Assembly (NCBI GenBank): GCA_018701215.1
Contig: JABIWH010000025.1
Coordinates: 1 to 29,760 of the forward strand
DNA from: Rhodospirillaceae bacterium
GTDB taxonomy: Bacteria > Pseudomonadota > Alphaproteobacteria > GCA-2731375
Reading direction: 5' to 3'
Length of the DNA stretch: 29,760 bases
Part shown: positions 1 to 7,525 of the stretch, in pieces
Layout of the letters: every line of letters starts with the position of its first letter
Numbering within the stretch: position 1 is the stretch's first letter
Notes under the pieces: generated by a model
Database searches by the model: none
Told to the model about the DNA's origin: nothing
The model's input: the letters and a program-made list of their open reading frames with translations, nothing else
Translations under genes and position numbers: made by a program

Positions 1-174
1 AAATTTGGCCAAATGGGCTTCCAACGACGGCCAAATCACCAAATCGGGGCTGCCGAATGACCGCAGAGCGAAATTCCTTCCATCGGTGGTCGGGTTCGCC
101 TACGATTTGCTACGATACGAATACTATCTGGGAAATATCGGGTTAATAGTCACCAGACAAAGGGTAAAACGATA
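1..174. promoter_or_regulatory. Leader region upstream of lutA
   Basis: No gene is visible here. The left edge carries a perfect 12-bp palindrome, ATTTGGCCAAAT, at positions 3-14, and GGCCAAATCACCAAAT follows at about 30-45. GntR/FadR-type regulators of lactate operons bind short palindromes, so an operator is possible, but nothing here proves it. The stretch 101-150 is AT-rich with a repeated TACGAT. No -35/-10 pair with normal spacing can be called. AGGG at 161-164 is a plausible ribosome binding site ten bases before the lutA ATG. Confidence 0.3.
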
Positions 175-993
175 ATGGCCAGGGCAAGCGAAAATTCCAA
201 TAAACCCGCCAATGGTTCGTCGGGGCCACCGACCAATGTGGGTCTATTCGCCACCTGTCTGGTGGATCTGTTCCGGCCCACGGTGGGTTTTGCATCGGCA
301 CGGCTGATCGAGGGGACCGGTTGCAGGGTGCATGTGCCGGAGCAAACCTGTTGCGGCCAGCCGGCCTATAATTCCGGCGACCGCCGGCACGCTCAACAGA
401 TTGCCCGCCAAGTCATCGAAACCTTCGAGGGCTATGACTATGTGGTGGTGCCGTCGGGCTCCTGCGGCGGCATGATCGCGGTACATTATCCCGATCTGTT
501 TGCCGATGATCCGGAATGGAACCGCCGGGCCCGCGCCCTGGCCGCCAAGACCTTCGAGCTGACGGCTTTTCTGGCCGACGTCATGAAAATTGATGCCAAG
601 GACCTGGCCGCCGAATACGACGGCACGGCGACCTATCACGACGCCTGCGCCGGCTTGCGCGAATTGGGTGTGAAGGATCAGCCGCGCGAATTGCTGGCCG
701 GCGTCGATGATCTGGCGCTGGAGGAAATGGCCGATACCGATGCCTGTTGCGGCTTTGGCGGGACGTTCTGTGTCAAGTACGGCGAGATTTCCACCGATAT
801 CGTCTCGCGCAAGACCGCCAATGTGGTTAAGACCGGCGCCGACCTCTTGCTGGCCGGCGACCTGGGTTGTCTGCTGAATATTGCGGGGCGGCTGAAACGC
901 GAAGGTTCCTCGGTGCAGGTACGCCATGTGGCCGAGGTTCTGGCCGGCATGACCGATCAGACGCCGGCCATCGGCGAAGCGGAAGGAGACTGA
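175..993 (+). CDS. lutA: LutA/LldE-type (Fe-S)-binding subunit of lactate utilization complex
   Basis: This 272-aa protein is the CCG-domain subunit of the LutABC (LldEFG) L-lactate oxidation system, which in other bacteria converts lactate to pyruvate in the cytoplasm. Two cysteine-rich modules are visible. The first has C28, C59-C60-G and C97 (SGSCGG). The second has HDAC at 155-158, CCGFGG at 191-196 and C199. This duplicated pattern is that of heterodisulfide-reductase-like Fe-S proteins. The length is slightly above the usual 240-250 aa because of a polar N-terminal tail of about 20 residues. There is no later methionine before the conserved start of the domain, so the ATG at 175 is kept. 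lutB begins 4 bases after the stop, so the genes are co-transcribed. No lactate permease or regulator is visible upstream within the window. Confidence 0.93.
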   Translation: MARASENSNKPANGSSGPPTNVGLFATCLVDLFRPTVGFASARLIEGTGCRVHVPEQTCCGQPAYNSGDRRHAQQIARQVIETFEGYDYVVVPSGSCGGMIAVHYPDLFADDPEWNRRARALAAKTFELTAFLADVMKIDAKDLAAEYDGTATYHDACAGLRELGVKDQPRELLAGVDDLALEEMADTDACCGFGGTFCVKYGEISTDIVSRKTANVVKTGADLLLAGDLGCLLNIAGRLKREGSSVQVRHVAEVLAGMTDQTPAIGEAEGD

Positions 994-997
994 GGCA

Positions 998-2431
998 ATG
1001 GAATTCATGCAGCCCGGCGCCTTCAAGGAAAATGCCAACACGGCCATGGCGGACAAGAATCTGCGCAGCGCCATGACCATGCTGAACGATGGCATGATCC
1101 CTAATCGTCAGGGCGCGGTCGACCGCTTGCCGGAGTTCGAGCAGCTTTCCCAGCGCGGCCGGGAACTGAAGGACCACGTGCTGGCGCATCTGGATTATTA
1201 TCTCGAACGCTTCGAGCGTAACTGCAAGGCCGCGGGCGGCCATGTGCACTGGTGCGCCACGCCCGAGGATGCCCGCCAGGCGGTGCTGAAAATCTGCCAA
1301 TCCGTTGATGCCAAGAGCGTCACCAAGGGCAAGTCCATGATCGCCGAGGAAATTCACCTCAATGCATTTTTAGAGCAACATGATATCGAGCCGGTGGAAA
1401 CCGACCTGGGCGAATACATCATCCAGCTGGCGGAGGAACCGCCCTCCCACATCATCGGCCCGGCGATCCACAAGACCAAGGATCAGGTCTCCGATCTGTT
1501 CCTGAAACACCATGCAAAACTTGGCCGTACCGAGCGTCAGACCGAACCACCGAAAATGGTCAACGAGGCGCGCGAGATCCTGCGGCAAAAATATTTCGAC
1601 GCGGACGTTGGCATCACCGGGGCCAATTACCTGATCGCGGAAACCGGCAGCTCGATCATCGTTACCAACGAGGGCAATGGCGACCTGACCCAGACCCTGC
1701 CCAAGATCCATATCGTCATCGCTTCGTTGGAAAAGGTCGTGCCCACGTTGGAGGACGCCACCACATTTCTGCGCATTCTGGCGCGCTCGGCCACGGGTCA
1801 GGAATTTTCCGCCTATACGACGGTATCCACCGGCGCCCGGCGCGGCGATGATCTGGATGGGCCGGAGGAATACCACGTCATCCTGTTGGACAATGGCCGT
1901 TCCGCCATGTTGGGCAGCGAGGTCCAGGACATGCTGCGTTGCATCCGCTGCGGCGCCTGTATGAACCATTGCCCGGTCTATCAATCGGTCGGCGGCCATA
2001 CCTACGGCACGGTTTACGTGGGACCCATGGGCGCGGTGTTGTCGCCGGCCTTGCTCGGCGTGGCGGAGACCAAGCATCTGCCCTGCGCCTCCACCCTGTG
2101 CGGGCGCTGCGAGGAAGTCTGTCCGGTCTCCATTCCCCTGCCGCGTCTGCTGCGGCAATGGCGGCAACGTTCGTTCGAGGCTGGCGACGTGCCGGCGGCG
2201 GAACGCTGGGGCCTGTCGATCTGGGCCTTTTTCGCGAAACGGCCATGGTTGTATGGCCTGGGCGCGCGCCTGGCCATGCGCGGCCTGGCCTACCTGGGCC
2301 GCAAGCAGGGCCGCATGCGCAGGCTGTGGTTCGCCGGCGGCTGGACCCAGGGCCGCGACCTGCCCGTTCCCGAAGGCGAAACCTTCCAGGAACGCTGGCG
2401 CAAGCAGCAACGCAAAAAGGTGACGGGATGA
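998..2431 (+). CDS. lutB: LutB/LldF-type iron-sulfur protein (lactate utilization)
   Basis: This 477-aa protein is the large Fe-S subunit of the LutABC complex. The N-terminal two thirds is a LUD domain, with a typical stretch around residues 205-260 (ITGANYLIAETGS). A bacterial ferredoxin-like part follows with two 4Fe-4S cysteine sets: C315, C318, C321, C325 (CIRCGACMNHCP) and C363, C368, C371, C375 (CGRCEEVCP). The C-terminal approximately 100 residues are basic and tryptophan-rich, as in LldF. The start at 998 has a strong ribosome site, GGAAGGAGA, ending about 9 bases upstream. The stop overlaps the lutC start as ATGA, which points to translational coupling. Length and domain order are normal for the family. 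Confidence 0.95.
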   Translation: MEFMQPGAFKENANTAMADKNLRSAMTMLNDGMIPNRQGAVDRLPEFEQLSQRGRELKDHVLAHLDYYLERFERNCKAAGGHVHWCATPEDARQAVLKICQSVDAKSVTKGKSMIAEEIHLNAFLEQHDIEPVETDLGEYIIQLAEEPPSHIIGPAIHKTKDQVSDLFLKHHAKLGRTERQTEPPKMVNEAREILRQKYFDADVGITGANYLIAETGSSIIVTNEGNGDLTQTLPKIHIVIASLEKVVPTLEDATTFLRILARSATGQEFSAYTTVSTGARRGDDLDGPEEYHVILLDNGRSAMLGSEVQDMLRCIRCGACMNHCPVYQSVGGHTYGTVYVGPMGAVLSPALLGVAETKHLPCASTLCGRCEEVCPVSIPLPRLLRQWRQRSFEAGDVPAAERWGLSIWAFFAKRPWLYGLGARLAMRGLAYLGRKQGRMRRLWFAGGWTQGRDLPVPEGETFQERWRKQQRKKVTG

Positions 2432-3135
2432 GTGCCGCTTCCGGTCGGGACGATATTTTAGGCGCGATCCGCCAATCCCTGGGCCGCCCGGCCCTCAGCG
2501 TGGATGCCAAGAAGGATCTGGACGAACATATCGCGCAGCACCGGGCCAACCTGGTGCCGGCGCGGGGCCAGGGCGCGCCTGACGCGTTGGTGCAACGCTT
2601 TCAGGAGATGGCGGTAGCGGCTTCCTGCACGGTGGCCGTGGTTACGGACGAGGCCGCGGTGCCCAGTGCCGTGGCCGACTATCTGCGCGGCAACAATCTG
2701 CCCACGCAAGTGACCCTGGCGCCCGACGAGTGGCTGACCGGGCTGGATTGGGATAGCCAAAGCCTGCTGGAAACCAAAACCGGTGCCGCCGGGATCAACG
2801 ATCTGGTTACCGTCACGCCGGCCTTCGCGGGGGTGGCGGAAACCGGCACGCTTGTTGCGTTGTCCGGGCCGAACCACCCGACCACGTTGAACTTCGTGCC
2901 CGACTATCATGTGGTTGCCCTGCGCACCAGCCAGGTGGTCGGTGCCTATGAAGAGGTCTGGGCCCAGCTGCGCGAGGCTAATAAGGTAGGCGGCGGCTTT
3001 ACCATGCCGCGCAACATCAACATGATCACCGGGCCGTCGCGCACCGCTGATATCGCCCTGACCATAGAGCTGGGCGCCCATGGCCCGCGCAGTCTGCATA
3101 TTGTCTTGATCGATGACCAAGCCGGGCAAGACTAA
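2428..3135 (+). CDS. lutC: LutC/LldG-type LUD-domain protein (lactate utilization)
   Basis: This 235-aa protein is the third LutABC subunit and consists of a single LUD domain. The N-terminus DDILGAIRQSLGR is characteristic of LutC. The family core, an AETGTL segment followed by a NFVPDYHVV segment, lies at about residues 135-170. The start is the ATG at 2428, which overlaps the lutB stop as ATGA and has AAAAAGG about 7 bases upstream. The frame stays open much further 5' inside lutB, but that part is only the shadow of lutB. The 3' end overlaps the next gene by 23 bases, so the Smr gene is probably read from the same mRNA. Confidence 0.93.
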   Translation: MSAASGRDDILGAIRQSLGRPALSVDAKKDLDEHIAQHRANLVPARGQGAPDALVQRFQEMAVAASCTVAVVTDEAAVPSAVADYLRGNNLPTQVTLAPDEWLTGLDWDSQSLLETKTGAAGINDLVTVTPAFAGVAETGTLVALSGPNHPTTLNFVPDYHVVALRTSQVVGAYEEVWAQLREANKVGGGFTMPRNINMITGPSRTADIALTIELGAHGPRSLHIVLIDDQAGQD

Positions 3136-3715
3136 ACATACAAGAAACAGCCAGATGGACGGTGACGCGCTGTTCGAAGCGGTCATGCGTGATATCCGGC
3201 CCCTCAAGCGCCGGCCATCCCGCCACGCCCGCGGCACGGCCAAGCTTGCCGCGAAAATGGAAATAGCGGCGCGGCCAAAACCAAAGGCTACGGCCCGCTT
3301 GACCACGACGCCCATCCACCGGCCCTCCGTGCCGCCGCCCGTGCACGCGAAACCCAGCGGCGGCCTGGACAAGCGTAGCGCCGAGCGGCTACGCCGGGGC
3401 CAGATGGCGATCGATGGCCGCCTGGATCTGCATGGCCACACCCAGGCCGATGCCCATCGCGCGGCGCACGCCTTTATCGCTGCCGGTTACCGCAGCGGTA
3501 AACGTTGCGTCCTGATTATCACCGGCAAGGGCGGGGCCAGGGACAATATCGAAAGCAGCTTCATGCCGGACCGCGACAGCGGCGTGCTGCGCCGTAATCT
3601 GCCGCGCTGGCTAGGCGAAGCATCGGTCCGCCATATGGTCTTGCGTATTGCAAGCGCCAGGCCGCAACATGGCGGCGAGGGCGCCTATTATGTCCTGCTG
3701 CGGCGCAAACGCTAG
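3113..3715 (+). CDS. Smr/MutS2-type domain protein
   Basis: This 200-aa protein is made of a basic, proline-rich, probably disordered N-terminus (residues 1-95) and a C-terminal Smr domain (about 96-200). The hallmark LDLHG lies at 104-108 and TGKG at 137-140, and the domain ends in a GEGAYYVLLRRKR tail. Smr domains are known as DNA or RNA endonucleases or binding modules. The specific role of this stand-alone form is not known from sequence. The start is taken at 3113, because the AVMRDIRPL segment that follows is usually preceded by a short polar stretch. An ATG at 3155 is the alternative, and neither has a clear ribosome site. The gene overlaps lutC by 23 bases. Confidence 0.85.
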   Translation: MTKPGKTKHTRNSQMDGDALFEAVMRDIRPLKRRPSRHARGTAKLAAKMEIAARPKPKATARLTTTPIHRPSVPPPVHAKPSGGLDKRSAERLRRGQMAIDGRLDLHGHTQADAHRAAHAFIAAGYRSGKRCVLIITGKGGARDNIESSFMPDRDSGVLRRNLPRWLGEASVRHMVLRIASARPQHGGEGAYYVLLRRKR

Positions 3716-3721
3716 GAAAGG
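3714..3721 (+). promoter_or_regulatory. Ribosome binding site deciding the GFA-family start
   Basis: AGGAAAGG lies immediately before a first ATG at 3722 (too close to use) and nine bases before a second in-frame ATG at 3731. It therefore favours 3731 as the translation start. The site also overlaps the stop codon of the Smr gene. Confidence 0.6.
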
Positions 3722-3730
3722 ATGTTGATC

Positions 3731-4207
3731 ATGCTGTTGGAAGGTTCATGTCATTGCGGCGCCGTCAGTTTTTCCGTGAACAGCAGCGGCCCACAACCCT
3801 ATCAGCGCTGCTACTGTTCGATCTGCCGCAAGGCCGGCGGCGCGGGCGGTTTCGCGGTCAATCTGCTGGCGGACAATCAAACCATGCAGGTGAACGGCCG
3901 GGAGCATGTGGCGGTGTACCGCGCCCTGAATAACGGCGAACCTTCGACGCACCATCGCTGCTTTTGCCGAAATTGCGGCAGTCACCTGTGGGCCTGGAAC
4001 GAAGGCTGGCCGGATCTGGTGCATCCCCTGGCCTCGGTCATTGATACGCCATTGCCGAAACCAAGCCATTTCGTCGATATCATGCTGGACAGCGCGGCGC
4101 CCTGGGTGGAATTGCACGCGGGCGATCATGTCGAACGCTTTCCCGAGTATCCGGCACAATCCATCGAGGCCTGGCACAAAAGCCACGGCCTGTGGCTGGA
4201 CGAATAG
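3731..4207 (+). CDS. GFA/CENP-V family zinc-binding protein
   Basis: This 158-aa protein belongs to the GFA family, named after glutathione-dependent formaldehyde-activating enzyme. Most members have no proven activity. The zinc-binding cysteines are all visible: C7 and C9 (CHCG), C27, C29 and C32 (CYCSIC), and C77, C79 and C82 (CFCRNC). Together they fit the two zinc sites of the beta-tent fold. The start at 3731 gives the usual opening MLLEGSCHCGAV and has a well-placed ribosome site; 3722 would add three residues. The gene is downstream of the Smr gene and ends around the start of the XRE regulator. Whether it handles formaldehyde or a glutathione adduct cannot be told from the sequence. 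Confidence 0.88.
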   Translation: MLLEGSCHCGAVSFSVNSSGPQPYQRCYCSICRKAGGAGGFAVNLLADNQTMQVNGREHVAVYRALNNGEPSTHHRCFCRNCGSHLWAWNEGWPDLVHPLASVIDTPLPKPSHFVDIMLDSAAPWVELHAGDHVERFPEYPAQSIEAWHKSHGLWLDE

Positions 4208-4212
4208 CGGTC

Positions 4213-4587
4213 ATGGCCGCCGGCTTGACTCCTTTTGGTGTCAAAATCCGCGCCTTGCGCAGGCAGCAGGGTGTTAGCCAGAAACAGATGGCCGTCGATC
4301 TGCAAATTTCTGCCGCCTATCTCTCGGCCTTGGAGCGGGGCCAGCGGGGCCGGCCCTCACCGGTGCTGGTGGATCAGATCTGCGGCTATTTCAACATCAT
4401 CTGGGATGACGCGGACGCACTGCGCCGCCTGGCCAAGCTCAGCCATCCACGGGTGGTGATCGATACCACCCAGGCCGGACCGGAGGCAACGGAATTGGCC
4501 AACCGCCTGGCGGAAGGGATCAACGATCTAGCGGTGGAGAGGATCAAACAGATGCTGGCCGCCATGAGTGAAAAAAAGGGAACCTGA
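4213..4587 (+). CDS. XRE-family helix-turn-helix regulator
   Basis: This 124-aa protein has a Cro/CI-type HTH in its first approximately 65 residues (IRALRRQQGVSQKQMA, then the recognition-helix region ISAAYLSALERG). The C-terminal half has no recognised domain and is partly helical. The motif ALERGQRGRPSP resembles small alphaproteobacterial XRE repressors. The ATG at 4213 lies 5 bases after the stop of the GFA gene. A GTG at 4192 would add seven residues and overlap that gene, and no clear ribosome site decides between them. The protein may regulate the local operon or the hydrolase that follows 2 bases later. Its target is unknown. Confidence 0.82.
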   Translation: MAAGLTPFGVKIRALRRQQGVSQKQMAVDLQISAAYLSALERGQRGRPSPVLVDQICGYFNIIWDDADALRRLAKLSHPRVVIDTTQAGPEATELANRLAEGINDLAVERIKQMLAAMSEKKGT

Positions 4588-4589
4588 AG

Positions 4590-5486
4590 TTGAGCGAAAA
4601 AATATTCGGCGATTACGACCAAGCCGGCCTGGATCAGCAATATGACAACCGCGCCAAGGTGGCGCAATCCGCCGAGATGCTGCAACAATGCGCGGTCGAC
4701 AGTGAAAGCTATCGCCAGCAGGCGGGCGGTCGACTGGATGTTTCTTTCGGCCCCGGCGCCGACGAGACCCTGGATGTGTTTCCGGCGCCCGCGGCGACGA
4801 TGGAGACGGATGCTGGACTGGCGCCAATTCAAGTCTTCATTCATGGCGGCTATTGGAAAATGCTGAGCAAGGATGATTATTCCTACGTGGCGAAGGCCTT
4901 CACGCCAAAGGGCTGCGCCACGGTGGTGCTCAATTATGGCCTGATCCCCGGCATTGATATGGATGAACTGGTCCGCCAATGCCGAGCCGCCCTGGCCTGG
5001 ACCTACCGCAATGCCGCCAGTTTTGGTGGTGATCGGGAGCGCATTTACGTTTCCGGCCATTCCGCCGGCGGCCATCTGGTGGCCATGGCGATGGCGACGG
5101 ACTGGCCTGCCTTCGATGGGGAAATGCCGGTGCTGCCCGCCGACTTGCTCAAGGGTGGTTGCGGGATTTCCGGGCTGTATGATCTGGAACCCATTCGCCT
5201 GTGTTTTCTGAACGACGACCTGAAACTGACGGTGGTGGAGGCTGCCCGTAACAGCCCCGTACACCTGGCGCCCGGTGGAACAGGGCCTCTAATCCTGGTG
5301 CTCGGTGGTGACGAAGGCCCGGAATATCTGCGCCAGAGCGAGGCCCTGGCGGCAGCCTGGCGTGATACGGGCCTCGCGTTGGAGGTGGTTGTTCTAACAG
5401 GGCAAAATCATTTTTCCATCGTCGATCAACTAAACGATCCTGAGGCCGAGCTTAGCCGCCTTATTCTGCGGCAAATGGGATGCTGA
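4590..5486 (+). CDS. Alpha/beta hydrolase, arylformamidase (kynurenine formamidase)-like
   Basis: This 298-aa cytoplasmic hydrolase has the arylformamidase-type layout. It shows HGGYW at 85-89 (oxyanion-hole motif), the nucleophile elbow GHSAGG with Ser158, a probable acid Asp241 in LGGDEGPE, and His274 in GQNHFS. The N-terminal segment FGDYDQAGLDQQYDNR is also typical of this group, which hydrolyses N-formylkynurenine in tryptophan catabolism. Substrate specificity cannot be proven here, and no kynureninase or tryptophan dioxygenase gene lies nearby. Translation starts at a TTG at 4590, preceded by AAAAAAAGGGAACC, 2 bases after the XRE stop. It is the last gene of the block that starts with lutA. 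Confidence 0.85.
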   Translation: MSEKIFGDYDQAGLDQQYDNRAKVAQSAEMLQQCAVDSESYRQQAGGRLDVSFGPGADETLDVFPAPAATMETDAGLAPIQVFIHGGYWKMLSKDDYSYVAKAFTPKGCATVVLNYGLIPGIDMDELVRQCRAALAWTYRNAASFGGDRERIYVSGHSAGGHLVAMAMATDWPAFDGEMPVLPADLLKGGCGISGLYDLEPIRLCFLNDDLKLTVVEAARNSPVHLAPGGTGPLILVLGGDEGPEYLRQSEALAAAWRDTGLALEVVVLTGQNHFSIVDQLNDPEAELSRLILRQMGC

Positions 5487-5555
5487 TGGCGGCCTGATCC
5501 CAGCCCTTGAATTAACTGTTTACAAGACCAATTTATTAGACGTAATATATTCAGG

Positions 5556-5584
5556 TTGACATATATCGAAACGATATAAGTAGA
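5556..5584 (+). promoter_or_regulatory. Candidate promoter with embedded perfect inverted repeat
   Basis: A consensus -35 hexamer TTGACA lies at 5556-5561. One base further is the inverted repeat TATATCG-AAA-CGATATA (5562-5568 and 5572-5578), with perfect 7-bp arms. Possible -10 elements follow at 5577-5584 (TAAGTA or AGTAGA), but both are poor. A repeat placed between -35 and -10 would suit a repressor operator. The site lies about 100 bases upstream of the MBL-fold gene, in a 199-base gap that is markedly AT-rich compared with its surroundings. The rest of 5487-5685 shows nothing else I can identify. Confidence 0.5.
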
Positions 5585-5685
5585 AACGAGCCGTTGGGAG
5601 TCGACACAAGTGGTGGAATGTTAAACTCGGTCGCGTAAGGTCGGCCGGCTATTGGTGAAAGTGCCAATTAGGAAAGTACAGGACC

Positions 5686-6585
5686 ATGTCGGAGCATTGT
5701 GATTTCAGTGTCAAATTTTGGGGCGTGCGGGGAAGTATATCCATCTCCGACCCTAATTCGGTACGTTACGGCGGCAACACATCGTGCTTGGAGATCCGCT
5801 GCGACGACCGATTATTGATTTTCGATGCCGGTTCCGGACTGCGTTATTTAGGCAACGACCTCGTGGAACGCGGCGACGTCATTGATGCCGATATTTTTCT
5901 CACCCATACCCATTACGATCATATATGCGGCATTCCATTTTTTAAGCCGTTCTTTAATCCGCAAAATCGCTTCCGCCTGCAGGCCGGGCACCTGTTGCCG
6001 GAGAAGAACCTGCGTGGCGTGTTGTGTGATTTGATGACCTCGCCGTTATTCCCGGTACCTATTGAAATATTTCAATCAAAAATCGAGTTTCACGACTTCA
6101 TCGTTGGCGACAGTTTGAACACAGGCTCTGATGTGGTGGTACGCACCGCCTCCCTGAACCATCCGGACGGCGCCACGGGCTATCGCATTGAATTCGGCGG
6201 TCGGTCGATCTGCTATCTGACCGATACCGAACATGTGGCCGGCGAATTGGATCAAACCATTCTGCGGCTGATCGATGGCGCCGACATCGTGATCTACGAT
6301 TCCATGTTCACGGAGGAAGAATACGCCAATTGTGTCGGCTGGGGCCATTCCACCTGGCAGGTGGGCGCTGATCTGTGTGATGCGGCGGGCGTTTCCCAGT
6401 TTGTTATTTTTCACCATGACCCCGATCATGACGACAAATTCATGGACGGCATTGCCGAGGCGGCGGAGAAGCGGCGGCCCGGCACCTTGGTGGCCAAGGA
6501 AGGCATGGTCCTGCGGCCCGGGAAACCTGTCTGGCAGGATCTTGACATCAATGTTGGCCAAGCCCAGGCCGTGCCGGTGGGTTAG
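5686..6585 (+). CDS. MBL-fold metallohydrolase
   Basis: This 299-aa metallo-beta-lactamase-fold enzyme has the metal motif HTHYDH (H74, H76, D78, H79). It opens with FWGVRGSIS and RYGGNTSCLEI, typical of a group of uncharacterised MBL hydrolases distantly like phosphodiesterase/RNase Z-type members. Further metal ligands are probably in SLNHPDG (about residue 156), TDTEH (about 181) and the late FHHDPDHDD. The substrate is unknown. A phosphodiester such as a cyclic nucleotide is only a suggestion, drawn from the fold and from the nearby cyclase. The ATG at 5686 is preceded by AGGAAAG and AGGA. The gene has its own candidate promoter and is followed after 93 bases by a methyltransferase. Confidence 0.88.
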   Translation: MSEHCDFSVKFWGVRGSISISDPNSVRYGGNTSCLEIRCDDRLLIFDAGSGLRYLGNDLVERGDVIDADIFLTHTHYDHICGIPFFKPFFNPQNRFRLQAGHLLPEKNLRGVLCDLMTSPLFPVPIEIFQSKIEFHDFIVGDSLNTGSDVVVRTASLNHPDGATGYRIEFGGRSICYLTDTEHVAGELDQTILRLIDGADIVIYDSMFTEEEYANCVGWGHSTWQVGADLCDAAGVSQFVIFHHDPDHDDKFMDGIAEAAEKRRPGTLVAKEGMVLRPGKPVWQDLDINVGQAQAVPVG

Positions 6586-6678
6586 CAAAGGTTGCAATAT
6601 TCCGCCCTGCCGGTCCGGAATAGACACACGCGAAGTAAACGTGCAAAACACACATCAATAAAAGCGTGAGGGAGCGGA

Positions 6679-7515
6679 ATGCACAGGCGCAGCATGCGAT
6701 TGGGGCTGTTGACGGTGCTGGGGTTGGCCCGGCGCGGCTTTTTCATTCCTTACCGGTACGCCCATACGCTGCCCGATCCCGGCCGTAATGCGAGCTATCC
6801 GCCCTTGGCGGCATTGATGACGGCGGCGGAACCCAACTTCATTGCCTTGCTGAAAAAAATCGACGGCTTTGAGGCGGACTTGCAGAAAATCGGTGATGAG
6901 GCGCCTCCCGCGCCGCGCTGGAAACAGGATTGGTTTCCGACCCTGGATGCCGCCGTTGCCTATGCTATTGTGCGAGGGCAAGCGCCCAAACGGATTATCG
7001 AGGTCGGTTCAGGGCATTCCACGCGCTTCATGAAGCGGGCCGTGGACGATGGCGGCCTGGCGACCCATATCACCGCCATTGATGCCCAGCCCAGCCGCTA
7101 TGTGGACCGGCTGGATATTGAATTTCTCAAGGCTACATTGGGAGAGGTGGACCTGGAGGCCTTCGCGGAACTGGAAGCGGGCGACATTTTGTTTATCGAT
7201 TCATCCCATATCCTGATGCCCGGCAGCGATGTGGATGATCTGTTCAACCGCATCATACCGACCCTGCCGCCAGGCGCGTTGGTGCATATTCATGATATTT
7301 TTCTGCCCGACGACTATCCCCTGATCTGGGACTGGCGCGGCTATAACGAACAGCTGGGCGTGGCGCCCATGCTGGCCGGCGGCGGTTTCGAGATCCTGTT
7401 CGCCTCGCACTACGTAGCCAGCCGCCTGGCCGAACAGGTCGCCGCCTCCACCGTAGCCCGTCTGCCCGGTAAGGCGGACAGCCTGCCCGCCAGTCTCTGG
7501 CTGCGCAAACGGTAG
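6679..7515 (+). CDS. Class I SAM-dependent methyltransferase (Methyltransf_24-like)
   Basis: This 278-aa protein has the SAM-binding motif RIIEVGSGHSTR at 105-116. It continues with an acidic strand end (ITAIDAQP), LFIDSSH at about 173-179 and a late VHIHDIFLPDDYP motif. The spacing fits the Methyltransf_24 group, whose members often act on sugars or surface molecules. The N-terminus is basic and mildly hydrophobic (MHRRSMRLGLLTVLG) and could be a weak membrane anchor. GAGGGAG sits a few bases before the ATG. The cyclase gene starts 10 bases after the stop, so the two are probably co-transcribed. The acceptor substrate cannot be inferred. Confidence 0.82.
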   Translation: MHRRSMRLGLLTVLGLARRGFFIPYRYAHTLPDPGRNASYPPLAALMTAAEPNFIALLKKIDGFEADLQKIGDEAPPAPRWKQDWFPTLDAAVAYAIVRGQAPKRIIEVGSGHSTRFMKRAVDDGGLATHITAIDAQPSRYVDRLDIEFLKATLGEVDLEAFAELEAGDILFIDSSHILMPGSDVDDLFNRIIPTLPPGALVHIHDIFLPDDYPLIWDWRGYNEQLGVAPMLAGGGFEILFASHYVASRLAEQVAASTVARLPGKADSLPASLWLRKR

Positions 7516-7525
7516 GGCCTGAGCC

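Noticed and set aside
1370..2410. A 346-codon minus-strand frame opposite lutB
   Set aside because: Shadow of lutB, whose cysteine motifs are unmistakable.
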